From: JBBKWQ01 sp037969115
GTDB taxonomy: Bacteria > Actinomycetota > Acidimicrobiia > Acidimicrobiales > Ilumatobacteraceae
Length of the DNA stretch: 32,232 nucleotides
Reading direction: 5' to 3'
Assembly: GCA_037969115.1 (NCBI GenBank)
Contig: JBBKWQ010000241.1
Coordinates: 1 to 32,232 of the forward strand
A program made the position numbers and the translations under genes. Below the pieces are notes generated by a model that was given only the letters and a program-made list of their open reading frames with translations, searched no databases and was not told where the DNA came from. Below, in pieces: positions 29,961 through 32,232 of the stretch (its first letter is position 1; every line of letters starts with the position of its first letter).

Positions 29961-30931
29961 ACGTCGAGCAAGATCTTGCCGACGTTCGCGTTGGCTTCCA
30001 TGTGCCGGTGTGCATCCGCGATCTGATCCAAACCGAAGCGAGAGTCGATCACCGGCTTCAGCGCGCCGGTATCGAACAGGGGAAGCATCTCGCGGATGAA
30101 CCGCTGCGAGACCGCTGCCTTCTGCTCGATCGGGCGGGCGCGCAACGTGGTGCCCACCCAGTGCACGCGCTTCACGAGCAGCAGGCCGAGGTTCACCGGA
30201 GTCTGGCCACCTCCCATGAGGCCCACCTGCACGATCGTGCCCTGCGACCGAATCGCCTGCAGATTGCGGTTGGCCTCGTCGCCGCCGATCACGTCGAGTA
30301 CCACGTCGACGCCCTCAGGAATGCGGGTCTTGAGCTCTGACAGCCAGTCGGCGGGACTGCGCTCGAGCACCACATCGGCTCCGAGGTCGCGACAACGGTC
30401 GGCCTTGCCGGCAGACACCGTGACCGCGATGTTGGCGCCGATCGCTTTGGCGATCTGGATGCCGGCGGTGCCGACACCCGAGGCGCCGGCATGGACCAGC
30501 GCCCAGCGACCCGACGTGAGGCCGCCCTGCAGTACGAGCGCGTCCCAGGCGGTGAGGAAGACCTCCGGGATCGCCGCAGCGTCACCGGTTGCCACCGATT
30601 CCGGAATCGGCAATGCCTGTCGCTCGTGCGTGGTGACCAGTTCGGCGTGACACGCGCCCGACTCGATGCCCATGACGCGGTCGCCGACAGCCCACAGCGT
30701 GACTCGCTCGCCCACTGCCTCGACCGTGCCGGCGTACTCCAACCCGAGAATCTCGTGCTCGCGACGATGCGGGTCGGGGTATCCACCCTGACGCTGCAAC
30801 GTGTCGGCCCGGTTGCACGCCGAATGGGCGACTCGTACGAGGATCTCGTCGGGTCCGGCGGTGGGCTCGGGGACATCGGCCAGGGTGAGAACCTCCGGAC
30901 CTCCGTACTCGGTGACGACGACTGCTCGCAT
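29957..30931 (-). CDS. NADPH:quinone oxidoreductase (zeta-crystallin/QOR-like MDR family)
   Basis: A 324-aa member of the medium-chain dehydrogenase/reductase superfamily without catalytic zinc. The N-terminal catalytic part (MRAVVVTEYGGPEVLTLADVPEP, then VAHSACNRADTLQRQGGYP and LGLEYAGTVEAVG) is the QOR/TP53I3 form. The nucleotide-binding fold is WALVHAGASGVGTAGIQIAKAIGA, then VLDVIGGDEANRNLQAI. Members reduce quinones or enones with NADPH. ATG 30931 gives the family start MRAVVV; a TTG six codons upstream is less likely. It lies 42 bases after the oligoribonuclease gene in the same direction and overlaps the next gene. Confidence 0.9.
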   Translation of the reverse strand: MRAVVVTEYGGPEVLTLADVPEPTAGPDEILVRVAHSACNRADTLQRQGGYPDPHRREHEILGLEYAGTVEAVGERVTLWAVGDRVMGIESGACHAELVTTHERQALPIPESVATGDAAAIPEVFLTAWDALVLQGGLTSGRWALVHAGASGVGTAGIQIAKAIGANIAVTVSAGKADRCRDLGADVVLERSPADWLSELKTRIPEGVDVVLDVIGGDEANRNLQAIRSQGTIVQVGLMGGGQTPVNLGLLLVKRVHWVGTTLRARPIEQKAAVSQRFIREMLPLFDTGALKPVIDSRFGLDQIADAHRHMEANANVGKILLDV

Positions 30932-30973
30932 CGCGTCAGTGTCGCGCAAACGGACGACTGCGCGGCCAGTGCG

Positions 30974-31597
30974 TCACGTGCCGGTGTGCTGCTCGCCGTT
31001 GGACTCGGCCACGGTTGCCGCCTCGGCGGCGGTGATGGCGTCGACTGCGCTCCTCACGTCGTCGGCCGACTTGAACACGTGCTCGCGGTAGAAGCTCAAC
31101 TCGGCGATGCTCTCGCGGATGTCGTCGAGCGCACGGTGACTCCCCTGCTTGTACGGCCGCAGGCCCAACACCTCGGGATACCAGCGACGCGTCAGTTCCT
31201 TCACGCTCGACACGTCGATCGACCGGTAGTGGAGGTACTCCTCGATCTCGTTGCAGTACGCGGCGAGAAACCGGCGATCGGTGCCGATGGAGTTGCCGCA
31301 CAGCGGGACCGTCCGCTCGACCGGCACGTACTCCTTGATGAAGGCCAGGGTCTCGGCGGCGGCATCCGCCAGCGAGATGGTGGACGCCCTGATCTTTTCG
31401 AGCAGACCCGACCGCGTGTGCATGTCGAGCACGAACGGGTCCATGCGCTCGAGCGCCGATTCGGGGGCGTGGACGACCAGGTCAGGACCCTCGGCAACGA
31501 TGTTCAGCTCGTCGTCGGTGATCAACGTGGCGATCTCCACGATCACGTCGCTCGTGTGATCGAGCCCAGTCATTTCGAGGTCCATCCACACCAGCAT
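30974..31597 (-). CDS. orn: Oligoribonuclease (DEDDh 3'-5' exonuclease)
   Basis: A 207-aa oligoribonuclease, degrading 2-5-base RNA remnants and, in many bacteria, pGpG from cyclic di-GMP turnover. All five DEDDh residues are visible: Asp6 and Glu8 (VWMDLEMTGLD), Asp107 (GNSIGTDRRF), His154 and Asp159 (GSHRALDDIRESI). The C-terminus carries a short polar tail beyond the usual 180-200 residues. ATG 31597 is set by the family start MLVWMDLEMTG; in-frame upstream residues are not conserved. There is no ribosome binding site; TAGAGT seven bases upstream suggests a leaderless transcript. It heads an operon with the quinone oxidoreductase and an unknown membrane protein. Confidence 0.95.
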   Translation of the reverse strand: MLVWMDLEMTGLDHTSDVIVEIATLITDDELNIVAEGPDLVVHAPESALERMDPFVLDMHTRSGLLEKIRASTISLADAAAETLAFIKEYVPVERTVPLCGNSIGTDRRFLAAYCNEIEEYLHYRSIDVSSVKELTRRWYPEVLGLRPYKQGSHRALDDIRESIAELSFYREHVFKSADDVRSAVDAITAAEAATVAESNGEQHTGT

Positions 31598-31604
31598 GTG
31601 ATCG

Positions 31605-31610
31605 ACTCTA
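31605..31610 (-). promoter_or_regulatory. -10 box TAGAGT of a probable leaderless promoter for orn
   Basis: Minus-strand TAGAGT, then seven bases (CGATCAC), then ATG 31597. CTGACG, 19 bases further upstream, is a possible -35. No ribosome binding site is present. Confidence 0.5.
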
Positions 31611-31703
31611 GATCGACGTGATGGCAGTTCGTCAGAAGATCCGCTCAAGTTCTGGCGACCGTCCCGTCGTGCTCCAATCGCTCGGAGGTGGGACGATGCA
31701 GGG

Positions 31704-32232
31704 GTGAGCACCGTCGAATTCGCAGAGCTCCTCGGGCGGCCCGACGTCCGGGAGATCGCGGCGCTCCGATCGTCGTTCGGTTTCATGGCGTACCACGGGG
31801 GTGCCCTGGAGGCCATGACCGACGTGATCGCATCTGCGGCCGCTGAGCGGAGTGGCGCCTCGTACTACGGGGTGATCCAGCCCAACGACACGCATCACAT
31901 CCCGTCGATTCACATCGACCCGGCCGCCTCCGAGCATTTCACCGCGTTCATGGAGCGGGTCGACGTGGTCGTCACGATTCACGGATTCGGGCGGCGCGGG
32001 TGGTTCACCTCCCTGTTGCTCGGCGGCAAGAACCGCGATCTCGCCGAGCACGTCGGTGGCCACCTTCAAACGCGACTACCGGCATACGACATCGTCACCG
32101 ACGCCACCCGGATCCCGCAAGATCTCCGTGGCATGCATTCGCGCAACCCGGTCAACATCCCGCGGCACGGCGGTGTGCAGATCGAACTGCCGCCACGCGT
32201 ACGCGGGTCGAGCCCGCTCTGGTGGGATTGGG
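31704..32232 (+). CDS. Poly-gamma-glutamate hydrolase family protein, C-terminus beyond the window
   Basis: The first 176 codons of a gene that runs off the right edge with no stop. Motifs match the poly-gamma-glutamate hydrolase family (DUF867, phage PghP and Bacillus YmaC type), zinc-dependent enzymes with a carboxypeptidase-like fold: HGGALE (His31, Glu36), IPSIHIDPAASEHF (His70) and VVVTIHGFGRRGW (His93), then GGKNRDLAEHV and RNPVNIPRHGGVQIELPPRVRG. The GTG at 31704 starts the open frame soon before conserved sequence; GGAGG is 14 bases upstream, too far for comfort. It is divergent from orn (106 bases apart). Chromosomal copies may act on cell-wall or capsule glutamyl peptides; no phage gene is seen nearby. 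Confidence 0.75.
   Translation, partial: MSTVEFAELLGRPDVREIAALRSSFGFMAYHGGALEAMTDVIASAAAERSGASYYGVIQPNDTHHIPSIHIDPAASEHFTAFMERVDVVVTIHGFGRRGWFTSLLLGGKNRDLAEHVGGHLQTRLPAYDIVTDATRIPQDLRGMHSRNPVNIPRHGGVQIELPPRVRGSSPLWWDW

Noticed and set aside
1..32232. Mobile element, prophage, CRISPR array, tRNA or riboswitch in the window
   Set aside because: I found no transposase, integrase, repeat-spacer pattern, cloverleaf or known riboswitch core; gene composition is even throughout.

Overview
The window is a 32 kb piece of a GC-rich, gene-dense actinobacterial chromosome. Two WhiB-like (Wbl) regulators, a GlnR-type atypical response regulator, a MIP18-Mrp / SufR-like / ErpA iron-sulfur group, an Asp23-AmaP-DUF2273 set and an OmpATb-like protein are all actinobacterial hallmarks. 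The Thr/Pro-rich lipoproteins, the secreted sugar dehydrogenase with C-terminal repeat modules and the general gene mix make me think of the class Acidimicrobiia (Ilumatobacter-like). That placement is inference; no rRNA or other marker gene is present. I see no tRNA, rRNA, CRISPR array, insertion sequence, phage gene or att site, and no gene-free stretch longer than 300 bases.

Layout. 1-3131 (minus): a lipoprotein cut by the left edge and a secreted PQQ-type sugar dehydrogenase. 3293-6541 (plus): a nitrogen cluster of type II glutamine synthetase, a strong hairpin, type I-alpha glutamine synthetase and a GlnR-like regulator. 6552-10259: an SGNH-hydrolase lipoprotein, an SMP-30 lactonase, an 8-oxoguanine-deaminase-like amidohydrolase and a MscS-like channel. 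10423-11466: an unknown membrane protein with a TTG start. 11499-14294 (minus): an envelope operon running ECF sigma factor, coupled small protein, Asp23, DUF6286-like, AmaP, DUF2273. 14377-20374 (minus): PLP decarboxylase, small membrane protein, RidA, a compact [2Fe-2S]-molybdopterin fusion, a coiled-coil/HhH membrane protein and a BON-FAS1-OmpA protein. 20440-22752: ErpA and a SufR-like repressor, divergent from Mrp. 22798-25163 (minus): TlpA, CcdA and a Nudix hydrolase. 25246-26665 (minus): two AT-hook Wbl regulators around an unknown 88-aa gene, with several hairpins. 26862 to the end: a metallo-beta-lactamase-fold hydrolase, a GT2 glycosyltransferase, an operon of oligoribonuclease, quinone oxidoreductase and an unknown membrane protein, and the start of a poly-gamma-glutamate-hydrolase-like gene.

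How the genes work together. The two glutamine synthetases with the adjacent GlnR-like protein look like a self-contained ammonium-assimilation module. SufR-like, ErpA and Mrp form an iron-sulfur carrier/control hub whose two divergent promoters share one dyad. TlpA and CcdA make an extracytoplasmic thiol-reduction pair. The sigma-Asp23 operon and the OmpA-like protein point to cell-envelope maintenance.

The most interesting non-coding signals are: (1) a recurring TANNNT box 6-8 bases before start codons (sugar dehydrogenase, SMP-30, SufR-like, Mrp, TlpA, Nudix, oligoribonuclease), suggesting leaderless mRNAs; (2) the sufR/mrp dyad; and (3) the Wbl locus, where a textbook terminator lies between the 88-aa gene and a wbl start codon only 13 bases beyond the T-rich tract, which resembles transcription attenuation.
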